Below the pieces are notes generated by a model that had not been told where the DNA came from, ran no database searches, and saw nothing but the letters and a program-made list of their open reading frames with translations. Positions 49,801 to 60,716 of a stretch of DNA of 64,000 nucleotides are shown here, in pieces. This DNA comes from Aculops lycopersici (taxonomy: Eukaryota > Arthropoda > Arachnida > Trombidiformes > Eriophyidae). The stretch spans positions 10,975,302-11,039,301 of the forward strand of contig WNKI01000001.1 of assembly GCA_015350385.1 (NCBI GenBank), given 5' to 3'. Each line of letters begins with the position of its first letter. Position 1 is the first letter of the stretch. The position numbers were made by a program, and so were the translations under genes.

Positions 49801-51871
49801 GTTATAAACTAGAACTTGAGGTGGTTTATGGTTGCCAAGCAGACGGATCGGTGACAATCGATTTGCGAGACCAATATACTTTTATCTCCTCGGTTGCCAA
49901 GGTTGAGGTCTGGATGGATGTATATGTCGCTGCGTCGTTCGAGTCTGTTTTAGCTTCAAAATAGGTGTTTGCCACAACGTTAGCCGCAACCTTATAGACT
50001 CTTGCATAAGTTTGGGCATCCAACAGGCCAAAAGTTGCGACACGAAATTCAATGTCAAAAGGCAATCGCCGGACGTTTTGTCAATGATAGCGCCTCTCGT
50101 TCGGTTACATTTGGTTTGTCTGCTTCTCGTAGGCTCAGTTGGCTTACGAGAAAACCATTAATAATCCGACTTGCATGTTGCGCGCCGCTGGGTACAGCAA
50201 AATCCAACACAACAGAGTTACGATTACGAGGAGTTTGCATGGGCAAGCAGGAATCCGGTCGGTGGTTGTGTTACTCGCACACACACACCTCTTGCCGTAG
50301 TTTTGATTGACTTTGTCTTTTGGGTGCCTCGTTTTGAGCAACACACACACACACACACTGAAACCAAAAGACTCGCTGTTGCTGGCCTGCAGCTGAAGTG
50401 GAGATAGTTTTCCACGTTCATGTAAAGCGCCGTTTTGTGCTCGCTGACCGTCGATATCCTCGCACTCGCACTCACACTCACACAAAAGACTCATCCGTGA
50501 TTAATGATCTTTTAGCTTGCAAAGGTATGGTGCGAGATAGAGGGAGAGAGCCGTTCAATCGGAAGGTAAAGTTGACAAATATTCATATTTTACAATCGTC
50601 ACTATCCGGCGACTTAACTGGTCGTCGCCGGTTAAACGGGCAAGCCAGGCGGCGTAAGTGTCAATATATCGGCAGTAGCAATAAAAGTGGTCGGCCGCTT
50701 GGTTTTGTCTCTCGCTTGAAGGTTGAGAGTAAAGCTTAAATCAAAACTTTTCCGGCCATGTAATTTCTCTCTTTGCCACTTCCTCTTCCTTCTTTTTGCT
50801 CCTCTCAACTATAAACTCAATGCAAAGTTACCGGAATTTTAAACGCTCGCGCGCGATCCGGCCAATTGACTCGCCTTGTTGGCCTCCCAATTTGCATGGG
50901 AAAGTCTCGGTGTCATTGATGCTCCTTGTTGGTCAGCAGTCGGTGGTTGCGCGCAGTCGCCGCCAGAGGCTCCCCTCGTCTGATGGCGCGTATCGCATTC
51001 CATTTGCAATTGAGTTTGCGAAGAAGAGGCTCTTTGGTTTTGGGGGAAAGAGATTAACTCGGAGGCCACAGGAAGCAACAAAGTTTTTGTTGTTTTCGTT
51101 GTTGTCGGTGCTGGTCACTGAGAATTAGCTAATTACGCGAATCTTTGCAATGTTCAACTAAAATGTTTTGTTTAAATGCACAACAACGAGAGAGAAAAGA
51201 GCGAAAAACAAGAGTATATTAAAAGAAATCCGATACTCACTCTGGCCGACGTGCGCCTTTTTCATCCAGGGGTAAATCTGTGGCTGCGTCGAGTTCGAAT
51301 TTGAAGTGCTCGAGGCGGAGCGTTTGTTGTTTGCTGCTGTTGCTGGCGCTCCCGTCGTCCCAGTTGCCGTTGCGTTGCCCTCCTTCTGGTTGGCCGCCGC
51401 CACTCTCGCCGCCACAACCGCCGAGCTAGCGTCGGTCGCGACGCGGCCACTTGTTTGCGTCACCACTTGGCCCGTCGGCGACTCGCCGCTCAGGTGGCTG
51501 TGCTGCTGGACATGATTGGCTTGCTGTTGCTGTTGTTGCGGTTGAATGGGTTGCTGGTGGTGGAGTTGCTGCTGTGGTTGTTGTTGCTGCTGATAGTGAT
51601 GTTGTTGCTGTTGGATTTGTTGTTGGTGCTGATGGTGCATCACGGACGCGACTTGCTGATGCGATTGCTGCTGCTGCTGCTGCTGTTGCTGGTGCGCCAG
51701 CTGATTGTGGTCCTGAATTGGTATTGGCGGCGTTTGCATTGACATTTGCATTTGCATCAGGTGTTCGTGTGGCGACACGGCCACCTGTGCCGCCGCGGCC
51801 ACCTGCGCGGCCACCTGATGCGGCGGCTGGTGGTGGTGGTGGTGATAGTACTGGTTGGTTAGCGACTGCAT
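40818..51871 (-). CDS. Scr: Hox transcription factor Sex combs reduced
   Basis: Two exons, 51241-51871 and 40818-41503, are separated by a 9.7-kb intron (donor GTGAGT, acceptor AATAG). They splice in phase within an Asn codon to 438 codons. Scr is a homeodomain factor that patterns a head or first leg-bearing segment. YPWMKKAHVGQ lies at 200-210, close to the Scr form YPWMKRVHLG. The homeodomain (about 219-278) opens GETKRQRTSYTRYQTLELEK, and GETKRQRTSYTRYQ is diagnostic for Scr/Hox5. Helix 3 is IKIWFQNRRMKFKKEHK; F56 replaces the usual W, and NLLL replaces ALCL in helix 2. Flanking regions are Gln/His-rich. The usual MNIVPYH motif after the homeodomain is absent. The start ATG at 51871 (MQSLTNQYYH) fits a Hox N-terminus. 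Confidence 0.95.
42341..42374 (+). repeat. (GCAAAA)n hexamer array
   Basis: Four to five GCAAAA units in the Scr intron, followed by a CAG triplet run. Confidence 0.85.
45367..45377 (+). repeat. Run of eleven G
   Basis: A homopolymeric G tract in the Scr intron. A similar run of ten lies at 53995-54004. Such runs are prone to sequencing error. Confidence 0.9.
45559..45572. promoter_or_regulatory. CTCF-like site in the Scr intron
   Basis: TTGCCATCTAGTGC matches 12 of 14 positions of the CTCF consensus SYGCCMYCTRSTGG. Binding is inferred only. Confidence 0.4.
47564..47586 (+). repeat. (TTGAA)n pentamer array
   Basis: Four tandem TTGAA units in the Scr intron. Confidence 0.85.
48334..48440 (-). 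ncRNA. Candidate structured RNA or tRNA-like relic
   Basis: On the minus strand four consecutive hairpins can be drawn. The first is CGCT/AGCG around GAGGTAG (48426-48440), like a tRNA D arm. The second is an 8-bp perfect stem CGATGCGG/CCGCATCG with a 16-base loop (48384-48415). The third is GGTGG/CCACC (48353-48368). The fourth is a 6-bp stem GCGGGA/TCCCGC with the loop TCGAAAC (48334-48352), like a T arm. GATCGAAAC fits the pol III B-box consensus. I find no acceptor stem and no normal anticodon arm, so it is not a standard tRNA. It may be a degenerate tRNA-derived element or another RNA. Confidence 0.3.
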
Positions 51872-54033
51872 GTTTAGGATTGTATTTGTGTTCGAGTATT
51901 GTGTTGTTGATTTGTTTTCTCTCGTCGTTTTATTTGCTCGTTGCTGCGACTCTTGTGTCTCGTTCCAACTTCAATCAACCAACTTGTCGTTGAGTTTCGT
52001 GCTGAGCTTAAACCTTTCTTCAGGATGCATCTAGCCAAACTCTAAAAATTACAAACGTCTCGCTCTGCGCCAGGTCCAAATGCAAACTGACTCGAGTGAA
52101 CCTAGCGGCCGGCGACTATATGCTCGCTTCACTTGGATGCTCTCCTCTCGTTGCGGCTCTAGGTGCGCGCGCTGCTCTCCTATGTGCCCCCTCTGCTCTC
52201 TGGTGTTGTGCAACTTCCGCTCTGACTCTAGTTGCGCGCGCGCGCCCCGAAACAACTGCGCGCGTCCAACGATATAAGTTTAATACTACACTGCTGCTGC
52301 TCTTTTGCTCAAGTTACGAATCCAACTAGCGCCCAATTTTCTAGACGACTTGTTGTTGTTGTAGTTGGTGCTGCTGCTGCTGCTGCTGCAATGTCGAACT
52401 CAGTGACATTCGACAACAAGAACAAGAGCACAAAACTAGACTAGATGTCAACTCTCTGGGCTCGTGGTGGGAGTTTGCGCACTCGAGGATCGAATCTTGA
52501 AATCGACGATCCTGACTTTGATCTAATTCCACGCCGCGTCCCGTCTCCTCTCTCCTCTCTCGTCTTCGTCTTCGTCTCGTTTGATGTGTGCGATCAAATC
52601 GCGCATCGAGCCTCTGGGCAAAAATGTCTCTGCTTCTATCAAAACCAATGGGACAACAAGAAAGAGACGCGACAACTTTGCGGCGTTACGAGACTGAGTG
52701 TCGCCAATAGTGTAGCGACAGTAAACGTAGAGTATAGTCACAATCAAAGCATCCGATTACTGCGCATGAGTTTCATTGGTTTTGATACGCGCGCATAACA
52801 CGCGCGCAAAAAAGCCAGCTATCAGTTTGTGATGGGAGCAGAGACGCCGGCCACGCCAATTAGGAGTTGTAAAATTGGAGCACAGACTTGCAGCTGGTGG
52901 CACAGTTTCTATGCTGACACTGTACGCGCCTATGTCCCCGATCCCAAGCACAGAACTCATCCGCTAAGAGGCACATTCTGGTGACATCAGCACAGCGAAA
53001 CATATCGCACGAAACAAACGCAGTGATTGTAGCATTGGCAGTGGCGCCAGCAGCTCTAAGCGATGGTATCATTGCAACACTCAGCTTGAGCCGGGCGTGG
53101 CCGAGGTTGCAATGGTAGCAGTCACGATTGCGGCACAACTAGCGCGCCACCTGACGGCGCTCACCTGGCCGCTGGGATTAGCAGCAGTGGTGCTGTTGTT
53201 GTTTGTGGAATGAGCAACAAGATGAGCATCGTCATCATCAGTCTCACTCAAAAGAGAATGAGCAGTCTAAGGAGGAGAAGACACTGACTTATAGGGCAAC
53301 TGGCGGCGGCGGCGGCGGCGGCAGCTGAGATTCAAGGAGAATGAGCAGCAGCAGCAAGTTTCGCTCATCTCAAATACACACACTTAAAGTCGATCATCAT
53401 CAGCATGAGCAAAGGCACCAAGGGAAACAGCAACAGTGGAGACCAAGAATCGAAATGCACATCGTGAACAAGAGCAACAGCGGCAGCTTACCCGTCTGCA
53501 TTGCTAGACGGGGAGTTTACCTGGCGCAAGTTGCTCAGAGTTTCCAAACGGATTTGGCGGGCTCTTACGTCGCTAGTCTGCTGCTGCTAGTTCTCCAAGC
53601 AAAGAGGCTGGCGAAGACACCGACCAGTTTCTTACCTGGCGCTAAGAAGTGGCGACGACGAGAGATGAGCAGTCGGCTGGCTCTTGAATTTAGTTACTCG
53701 GCGACGGCGACGGCGGCGGCAAAGTTGGAGTCAAAGTTGGACTTGGACTCGAACTAGACTAGAAAAGCGGCCGCATTGTAGGCAAACGAGAGGCAAATGA
53801 GCGCAACCGATAGAGTAAATTTGCACTTCGGTTGGCTGGTCGGCCAGGTTTGCTGGTTGCCTGCCTTCGTCGGTTGCTCTTTTGCGTTTGCCCCTTAGCC
53901 TCTGTGCTACTCTTACTATTGCTTCTATGTTCGCACGAAACTCACCATTAGCCGCAACAACCTCAACTGGAACTTTTTGGCTATTTTTGGTCCAGGGGGG
54001 GGGGCAAGCGAGGGGGTCGCGATTTTAGTTGTG

Positions 54034-54104
54034 TGGTGGTGGTGGTGGTGGCGACGACGACGGCGGCGGCGGTCGTAGTAGTAGCAGCAGCAGCATCGGG
54101 CGGC

Positions 54105-54150
<46 letters not shown>
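54034..54150 (+). repeat. Compound triplet repeat (GTG)(GAC)(GGC)(GTA)(GCA)(ATA)n
   Basis: Several different triplet blocks adjoin; the last is a run of about fifteen ATA units. The long frames of Asn, Ile or Tyr across it are artefacts. Confidence 0.9.
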
Positions 54151-54151
<1 letters not shown>

Positions 54152-55725
54152 TGTAGTGGCCATCTTGTCGGGAGCCACTTGTTCGCTGCGCTCGATCCAC
54201 AGGTGGAGTTGCGCTCCACAGACTGGTGGGCTGAAAATCTTTGGCCAGCTTTAGTTGGCCAATCAGCCATTCAGCAAGCGAGCGACGACCTGTAGCTGCT
54301 GCGGCATGAACTCGCTCGCTCATCGAAACTTTGCAGGTTTGCTGCGGCGCCAGCAGCAGACATTAAACGAATCGGACGCAACACACTCGATTTTTAACTG
54401 GATCAAATTGGCCGAAGAATTATCATTTGTTAATCAATCGAGGCGCAACGATGAGGCTGGAGCTAACCGACGGCGAACCTACAAAATTTTCGACGCTCGC
54501 AAGTTAACTTGACTTAATGAACTTGCTCAGGCCAACAGCTCATCGAAAAGCTATCAACAGCAAGCCCAACGGATGCCTTGTCACTTTGACTTTGGCGCTC
54601 TGTCTCTCGACGTCCATTCGAATTACAGTGCTTGAGTTGAATGTGTTTGAGTAGCCAGTGAACTCGTTGGCTGCACTGGCGACGACGGCGATTACGATGA
54701 GCTAACAGAAAAGAGTTTGTCAAACTCCTCTCTTGTCTAGCCAAACTTGATTTTGTTCTCGCCATTTGGTCTAGGATTTCTCTTTCAAGTTTACCCCCTT
54801 TGTACAACAGGTTGCCCCCGAGGAGAGTGAGAAAGAGATAGAAATTGACTCTGGGGTGAGGAATACAAGCGGCCAATTGCATGGCAAAATCCATTCGCCT
54901 CCTCCTATACAGCTGCTAGCCGGCGGCGCCTGTGCACTTTGCGATCCCGCTTGCGATCCGATTGGCCTGCGACTTCGGCTTGCAACAGAGAATCTTGATG
55001 GCGCCAGGTTCTAGCTTGAAAAGTCTTTCGAAGAAAAGAGGGAAGAAATTCGAGTGTTTCGAATTTCGAAGCAAGCTGAAAGTTGACGCTGCTGCTGCGC
55101 CTTCAACAACTGCCTTGTAATAGGAACTCTACTCGTAAGTCATCTCCGCATTTCTTGCGCGCTTTCGATGCAGCCAACCAAATGGTTGCCTAGTCAATCC
55201 TGCTTCATACTGCAACAAGAAGAAGAAGGAGGAGGAGAAGAAGAAGTCCGCTGGCTGGTGAGACGGAGGCAGTTGGACACCGCGAACAACAAGTTGTTGA
55301 GAAGATAAGGTGATTCTAATTTATGGCGCTGATTTTGAGTTATGCTCGCAGCTCGATCGAGTGACAGAGAGTCGGCTTCTTGTCTAATATCTAGCATGCA
55401 AACTCGCTAGTCTCTCTCTCTCCATTTCTATCTCTCACTGCACTAAACTTACCTGCAAATTCCGTGTCGTCTATGTGTCGCGCTTACTAGTAGGAGGCGC
55501 AAATGAATCTGCTCGCTAAATGGAGCCACCTGTTAGCTTTAGCCTAACTGCTCGGATGCTGCCGCTGCGGTTATTGGTGCAAATGAGCTGCCGGCTGCGT
55601 ATCGAATGATCATCGTCGCCGGCGCCGCAGGTAAGACTGCGCTTTTGGGGCAATCCAATCGCTAGCTCGCTGCATGACCTCAATAGATTGGCCAGCCGGC
55701 GGCGCCAGTTTTAGTTTAGTTTCGG

Positions 55726-55778
55726 ATTGAGTTGAGTTCAGTTGAGTTGAGTTGAGTTGAGTTGAGTTTAGTTTAGTT
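55726..55778 (+). repeat. (GTTGA)n pentamer array
   Basis: Seven or more GTTGA units with TTTAG variants at the edges. A shorter copy lies near 59897-59918, upstream of ftz. Confidence 0.85.
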
Positions 55779-56939
55779 GCTAGCAAACTGCAACTAAAGT
55801 GAAAGAAGTAAACTATAGAAAACGGCGCCGGCGCCCAAAGTGTCGCCTCCGTGCGTCCGGTCGGCCAATCGGTGAGTGTGTTGGTCGACATCATGATCAT
55901 CATCATCATGTAATTGCTCTGGGACCGGCCGACTGATGGGACCAATGGGAACTTGGCGGGCCCGACGCGCGATGGGACTATTGTGTGTCACGCTGAAATC
56001 GGAAAAAGGGAACAGCATCGGCAAAAACAACAACAACGACAGCAGTGCCGGCAACACGAACCAAGTGGCCAGACTTTGCATCGGCAATAGTGGCGACGGA
56101 GACCACGCAAAAGTTGCGCGCCTCTCGTAACTCGACTAGCCAGCCAGCCAGCCAGCCATTCGAGCATCGCAAAAGTATGATTAATGCGTTCAAATGAATT
56201 GGCACGACTACCGGCTGGCTTGCTGCTGATATCTAAATAATCCAACGTAAGCGACGACCACGGCGACGACCACTTCGCGCGGCATCGCTGGCATAATTCT
56301 ATAGTAGCTCAGGTAGAGGTAAAAGGTAAAATCGTTTAAAACTTGCCTGTGTGAGCGAGTGCATGTGTGTGCGTTGCGCTTGCAGGTAACCTTTTGTATG
56401 AGAGTGCTTGTGCCAACCTTAGGCGAGGTGGTTGCCATACACACAAAACTTCGGGGAGGGAGCGAGCGAGTGGCGACTTTTTCCCTGGACCCAACACGCG
56501 ATTTCTGCCACCAATCGATAGCAACCACCTGAGCAACTGAACTTGTGTTGTAGAAAGGCAAACGCACACACTCACACACACAAAATACTGGCAAGTTTGA
56601 ACTTTGGCGTCGAGAACATTTGCATGATTGTCGATTCATTTATAGCGTCAGGCAAAACTTTTCCAAATATCTCCATCGGATATATTCCAAGTCGGATGGA
56701 GTGGAGCAAAAAATGTTTGGCTTAAGGTTGGTGTGTAAATTTTGCATTGCTTCTGTCAAAAAGTGGCCAACAAAGCAGGCAACCAGACGATAACTATATT
56801 AGCGCAGTTGGTCAGCAGCGTTGAGAGTCCCGTTGGGTCGCGCGCTATAAATCATCGCTCGTTCGCTTTTCCGCTATGGTGAACTTTTCTGCCAGCGTCT
56901 CGGTTTCACTGAGACACTTACTTTTCCCCTCAATTCCTC

Positions 56940-56962
56940 GGTGTGTGTGTGTGTGTGTGTGT
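56940..56962 (+). repeat. (GT)n dinucleotide repeat
   Basis: About eleven GT units between Scr and ftz. Confidence 0.9.
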
Positions 56963-57880
56963 TGCTCTTTTCAAATGGCCGTCGACGATTCTTTGTGGAC
57001 TTGAAAAAACACAAAGCGAGATTATAAAAATGACCAGCAAACTCTAGAAAGACGCCCGACGAGAAGAGAAAACCGATCTCTTAATTTGGAGTCAGCCGGA
57101 AACGAGCCACCCCCGCGAGTTAGGTCAGCCTTACTCGGCATCTGGCCGGATATTCAAGGTTTGTGTCGGCGGCGGCGTTGGTGTAGCTACCACTTCAGCG
57201 GGCCACTGCAACCAATTCAACCAACATAATCAACAAATGAAATTACCACCGGCTCTTATGTTCGAGTTAATGTTTGTGGCCTACAAAGATGATGATGATG
57301 GACAAAAGCTAACAATTGTTGCTCACTACCATCGTCTGTCGTACTGTATGTTTTCTTTTTTGTAATACAAATCCTATAAGAGAGAGAGAGAGAGATATCC
57401 TGAGCTGAACTCCAGATTGGAGATGAGAAGATTGCGATTAAATTTGCCAGTCGAGTCAGCGACAAGCTCTTACCTTTAATTTACATAATTATAATAGCTG
57501 TAATAGTAATAGTAATGGCAATAGCAATAATAATAATAATAATATTAATAGTAGGGCCAGTGGTAAGCTAGCGGTAGTAAATAAGATTTCATTGTTTCCC
57601 GTTGTTTTTGCTATTGTTGTTATTTTTCTCTACTCTTTAGTTGGACCAAATCGTCGTTTGGACTCACAGCAATTCATTGTAATTTTGCTACTAGTAGTTG
57701 ATTGCAATTGGTTCTAGTTTTCTACTTCTATCTATGTTTTGTTGAGGTTATTTTTCTTCCAATCAATCCAAGAGTCGAACTATATATCATATAGTACGCC
57801 GAGCTGCTATATCATCGTCTTCATCACACTCACACACTGGCACTGATTAATATCAATCAAGTTTTGGATTAGCAAAGCGA

Positions 57881-58253
57881 CTAGTGCATGAGCGCGTGGT
57901 GTTGCATGCCAACTAGGTTGTCGCCGCCACCAGCCAGAAGTAGATTTGCTGGACTCAGGTGATGCGGTTGCTGTTGCTGAGCTTGAGTTGGGTGTTGGTC
58001 TAGCTGAAATTGGGCCGGCACTTGAGGTAATTGGGGTAGTTGAGGTAATTGAGTTGCTTGCATCACAGGCTGTTGCTGGCCGCTCAGGTGACCATTGCTG
58101 GTCCCGTTGCTTCCGGCTACATGATTCTGTTGTTGATATAGATGAGCTTCCTTCAGGTGGCTTGCTTGGTTATGATTGGATTGTAATTGCTGCTGCTGTT
58201 GGAGATGCGTAGAGTTTCCGTTCATCAGAGGACTCTGTTGTTGTTGTTGTTGT

Positions 58254-58288
<35 letters not shown>

Positions 58289-58987
58289 TTGTTGTTGTTG
58301 TTGCGCCAGTTGGCTTATTTGATGGTGAGCAGAGAGGTGGTTTTGGTGGTGTTGCGAGCCCATCAAATGTTGATGTTGTTGTTGCTGCTGCTGTTGGCTC
58401 AGTTGATGATGATGATGACCCAAGTGATTGTGTTGCTGTTGCACCTGTTGTTGTTGTTGCTGATGATGCTGATGAACTTGCTGTTGTTGTTGTTGCTGCT
58501 GCTGCTGCTGTTGCGATTGGTGGTGATGGTGCTGAGCAACCAAGTGGTGCGCCGCCGCCACTTGGTGCTGCGAGGCGGAGTGATGCAAGGCGGCCGCCGC
58601 CGCTAGTTGGTAGTGGTGATGGGTGGCGTGGTAGACCATCTGCGAGGCCACTTGGGCCGGATTTCCCTTGGTCTCCTTCTTTTGCTTCATTCGTCTATTT
58701 TGAAACCAAATTTTAATTTGCCTCTCGGTGAGCGATAGCAGGTGGGCAATTTCAATGCGCCTCCGGCGCGTCAGGTACCTGTTGAAATGAAACTCCTTCT
58801 CCAGCTCCAACGTTTGGTGGCGCGTGTAAGTTTGCCGCGTTCGCTTGTTGCCCGGACAGGCGTCGGGCTTTTTCATCCAGGGATAAATGTGGCCCCCTCC
58901 GCCGCTAGCGGCGCCGCCGCCGTTGGCAGCCATTGAGTTCTTGTTGGCCTCAATCTGGTGGTGCTCCATGGATCTGTTGTTGGTCAT
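57881..58987 (-). CDS. ftz: Hox-derived transcription factor fushi tarazu
   Basis: A single uninterrupted exon of 368 codons; an in-frame TAA lies six codons before the ATG. YPWM is at 35-38, only eight residues from the homeodomain (47-106). The homeodomain begins KRTRQTYTRHQTLELEKEFH and contains IAHLLSLTERQ and NRRMKQKKETKGN. KRTRQTYTR together with a non-W residue 56 and KKETK is the ftz type, not Antp (KRGRQTYTRY, MKWKKENK). Its position after Scr supports this. Ftz is a segmentation and neural gene in insects and keeps a more Hox-like role in other arthropods. Here it retains YPWM, and I see no LXXLL motif, so it should bind Extradenticle rather than Ftz-F1. The N-terminus is very short and Gly-rich; the C-terminus is poly-Gln/His. 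No intron separates YPWM and homeodomain, unlike Dfd and Scr here. Confidence 0.9.
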
Positions 58988-59338
58988 TTGGATTGTTGTC
59001 GGTTACTATAGTGGTAATTGGGTCTATAATTGACTGTCAGTCTTCTCCCTCTTCTCTGAAACCCCGGAAATTTTGCTCTTGCTCTTGATCGCTGAGTTTA
59101 TTTTGCTCGTTGCCACTCAACTTGACGCTCGCTGCTTCCTTTTCAGTTTGTTGTCATTCAATTTGATATCATTAGTTTTGATTGACACGTGCGGCGCGTT
59201 GGCTTCTTTTTCCTATTAAGCTGCTAATGCTAGTAATTGGCCGGCGCCGCTGTAGCTGCTGCCGCCGCCGCCGCCTTTGCGCGGACAGGTAAAGGTAAAG
59301 AGGAGCGAGCAACTTGTAGCGCTCGCACACAAATTTAA

Positions 59339-59400
59339 CTCGACTCGACTCGACTCGACTCGACTCGACTCGACTCGACTCAATCCAACTCAACTCAACT
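59339..59400 (+). repeat. (CGACT)n pentamer array
   Basis: Eight CGACT units followed by CAACT variants, about 350 bp upstream of the ftz start codon. Confidence 0.9.
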
Positions 59401-59564
59401 CTCGAATCTCTATGTCACTTATTGACTCGCCGACTGATTGACTGATACTCGCACTCAAGTTGTTACTGTTGCCGATGTTACTCTTGCTTCGTCCACTCCA
59501 CTTTGTTGACTATTGAACTCGGCGAGGGAAAAAGTTAGATTTTTGGCGCTCGCCTCTGCTCTTC

Positions 59565-59565
<1 letters not shown>

Positions 59566-59592
<27 letters not shown>
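59566..59592 (+). repeat. (TCTG)n tetranucleotide repeat
   Basis: Six or more TCTG units upstream of ftz. Another tetramer array, GACG/GACA, lies at about 60177-60199. Confidence 0.9.
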
Positions 59593-59596
<4 letters not shown>

Positions 59597-60702
59597 CTGT
59601 TGCTCTTTCGGTCTATGTAGTTAACTCAACTAAACTCGGCTAGCTTCTTTCCACTGCAGGAGTAGTAGTGGTAGTGGCGGAGGCTAAGGTAGTTGGCTCT
59701 GCCCAAGTGGCTGACGTCGGCGTTGTCGTCGCTTGGCCAGGCAACTCTGCAGCAGTTGGTAGTTGGGTTGTTGTTGTTTTAGTGGCGCTACACGCTCGGC
59801 GAGTCTCTCAAACTTGATGCTGTGTGTTAATTCGCCAGCTACCTGAATAACTATGAGCTATGACTTTGCTTGTACCATTTGCAGTCGAGTCAATTCGTTG
59901 AGTTGAGTTGAGTTGAGTTGAAAAGGTGGGCAGCAGCAAAGGTAGTAGTTACAGTGGCAATGGTAGTGGTGGTAGCGCTTGCGGCGCCACCACAGTCAGC
60001 CCCAGTGAGCTAGCAGCACGCTGAGCAGCCGAGTAGTAAAGTGAAGCTAATTCATTCTAGTGGAAATTATTTTGTGTCGCTGCACTGCCACCATGACTAC
60101 TACTACCACTACCATTGCAACTAGTGGTTGCCGTCGCTGCCTGAGCTGCTTCTGTAGGTAGCCACGACCGCCCAACAGACGGACGGACGGACAGACAGAC
60201 TTATAGCAGCAGCAGCAGCAGCATCAAATTGGAAGCCATGCAAGTTGAATTCGAACTCGAAGTTCTCATTCGAAGCCACCGCACAAACACCGGCTGCCGT
60301 TTAGGTAGACGCAACGCTAAAGCGAGTATGCAAATAGTAAGCACAATATCCAAGCTTGCATTTGGCCGAATATGATTTACGGCTAAATCGCGCGAATACG
60401 CGGCAGTTGCCATTTTAGAACTTTGCACAAACCCAATAAGAGCACCACAATCGCGCAAATGATGTTCCTGCGCTTGCGCCTCCTCGCCACTCTCGCTCCC
60501 TCTAGAAAACCTCAATAATTTCAATTGGACAAACTTCCTCTTGGAGGTAAATTCCCATTCTTTGAGCGTGTATTTGAATTGGGTGGTGGTGGCGGCGGCG
60601 GCGGATAGAAACTCAAAACTGGTAAACGAACGAAACGAAACGAACTGAGCAACCTAAGGTGATCCGTTGGTCAGCGCGGTTGTTTTCTATGTGCGACAAG
60701 TA

Positions 60703-60716
60703 GCGCCATCTAGCGG
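60703..60716. promoter_or_regulatory. CTCF-like site upstream of ftz
   Basis: GCGCCATCTAGCGG matches 13 of 14 positions of the CTCF consensus SYGCCMYCTRSTGG. Its place 1.7 kb upstream of ftz, toward the next Hox gene, would suit an insulator. Binding is inferred only. Confidence 0.5.

Larger units (their letters stand above)
41504..51240 (-). other. 9.7-kb intron of Scr
   Basis: No nested gene is recognisable. The intron separates the YPWM exon from the homeodomain exon, as in many Hox genes, and is long compared with the rest of the window. It contains a CTCF-like site (45559), a cluster of hairpins (48334-48440), a G11 run (45367-45377), a GAATT array, CA repeats and TGATTAAT at 50498. It is a plausible location for Scr enhancers, but no element is proven. 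Confidence 0.7.
51872..57880. other. Region between Scr and ftz
   Basis: No gene can be supported. The segment holds the Scr promoter side and the 3' flank of ftz. It contains compound triplet repeats (54034-54150), TTGAG and GT arrays, a G10 run at 53995-54004, and TGATTAAT at 56178 and 57844. A weak ATTAAA at 57475-57480 on the minus strand might serve as a polyadenylation signal for ftz. Confidence 0.5.

Noticed and set aside
53995..54004. Poly-G run as a G-quadruplex regulatory element
   Set aside because: A single short run can also be a sequencing artefact; no four-tract arrangement is present.
58187..58606. Poly-Leu frame opposite ftz
   Set aside because: It is the complement of the poly-Gln tract of ftz.
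57881..58987. Identification of this gene as Antp
   Set aside because: It lacks KRGRQTYTRYQ and MKWKKENK; KRTRQTYTR, HLLSL and MKQKKETK fit ftz, as does its place next to Scr.
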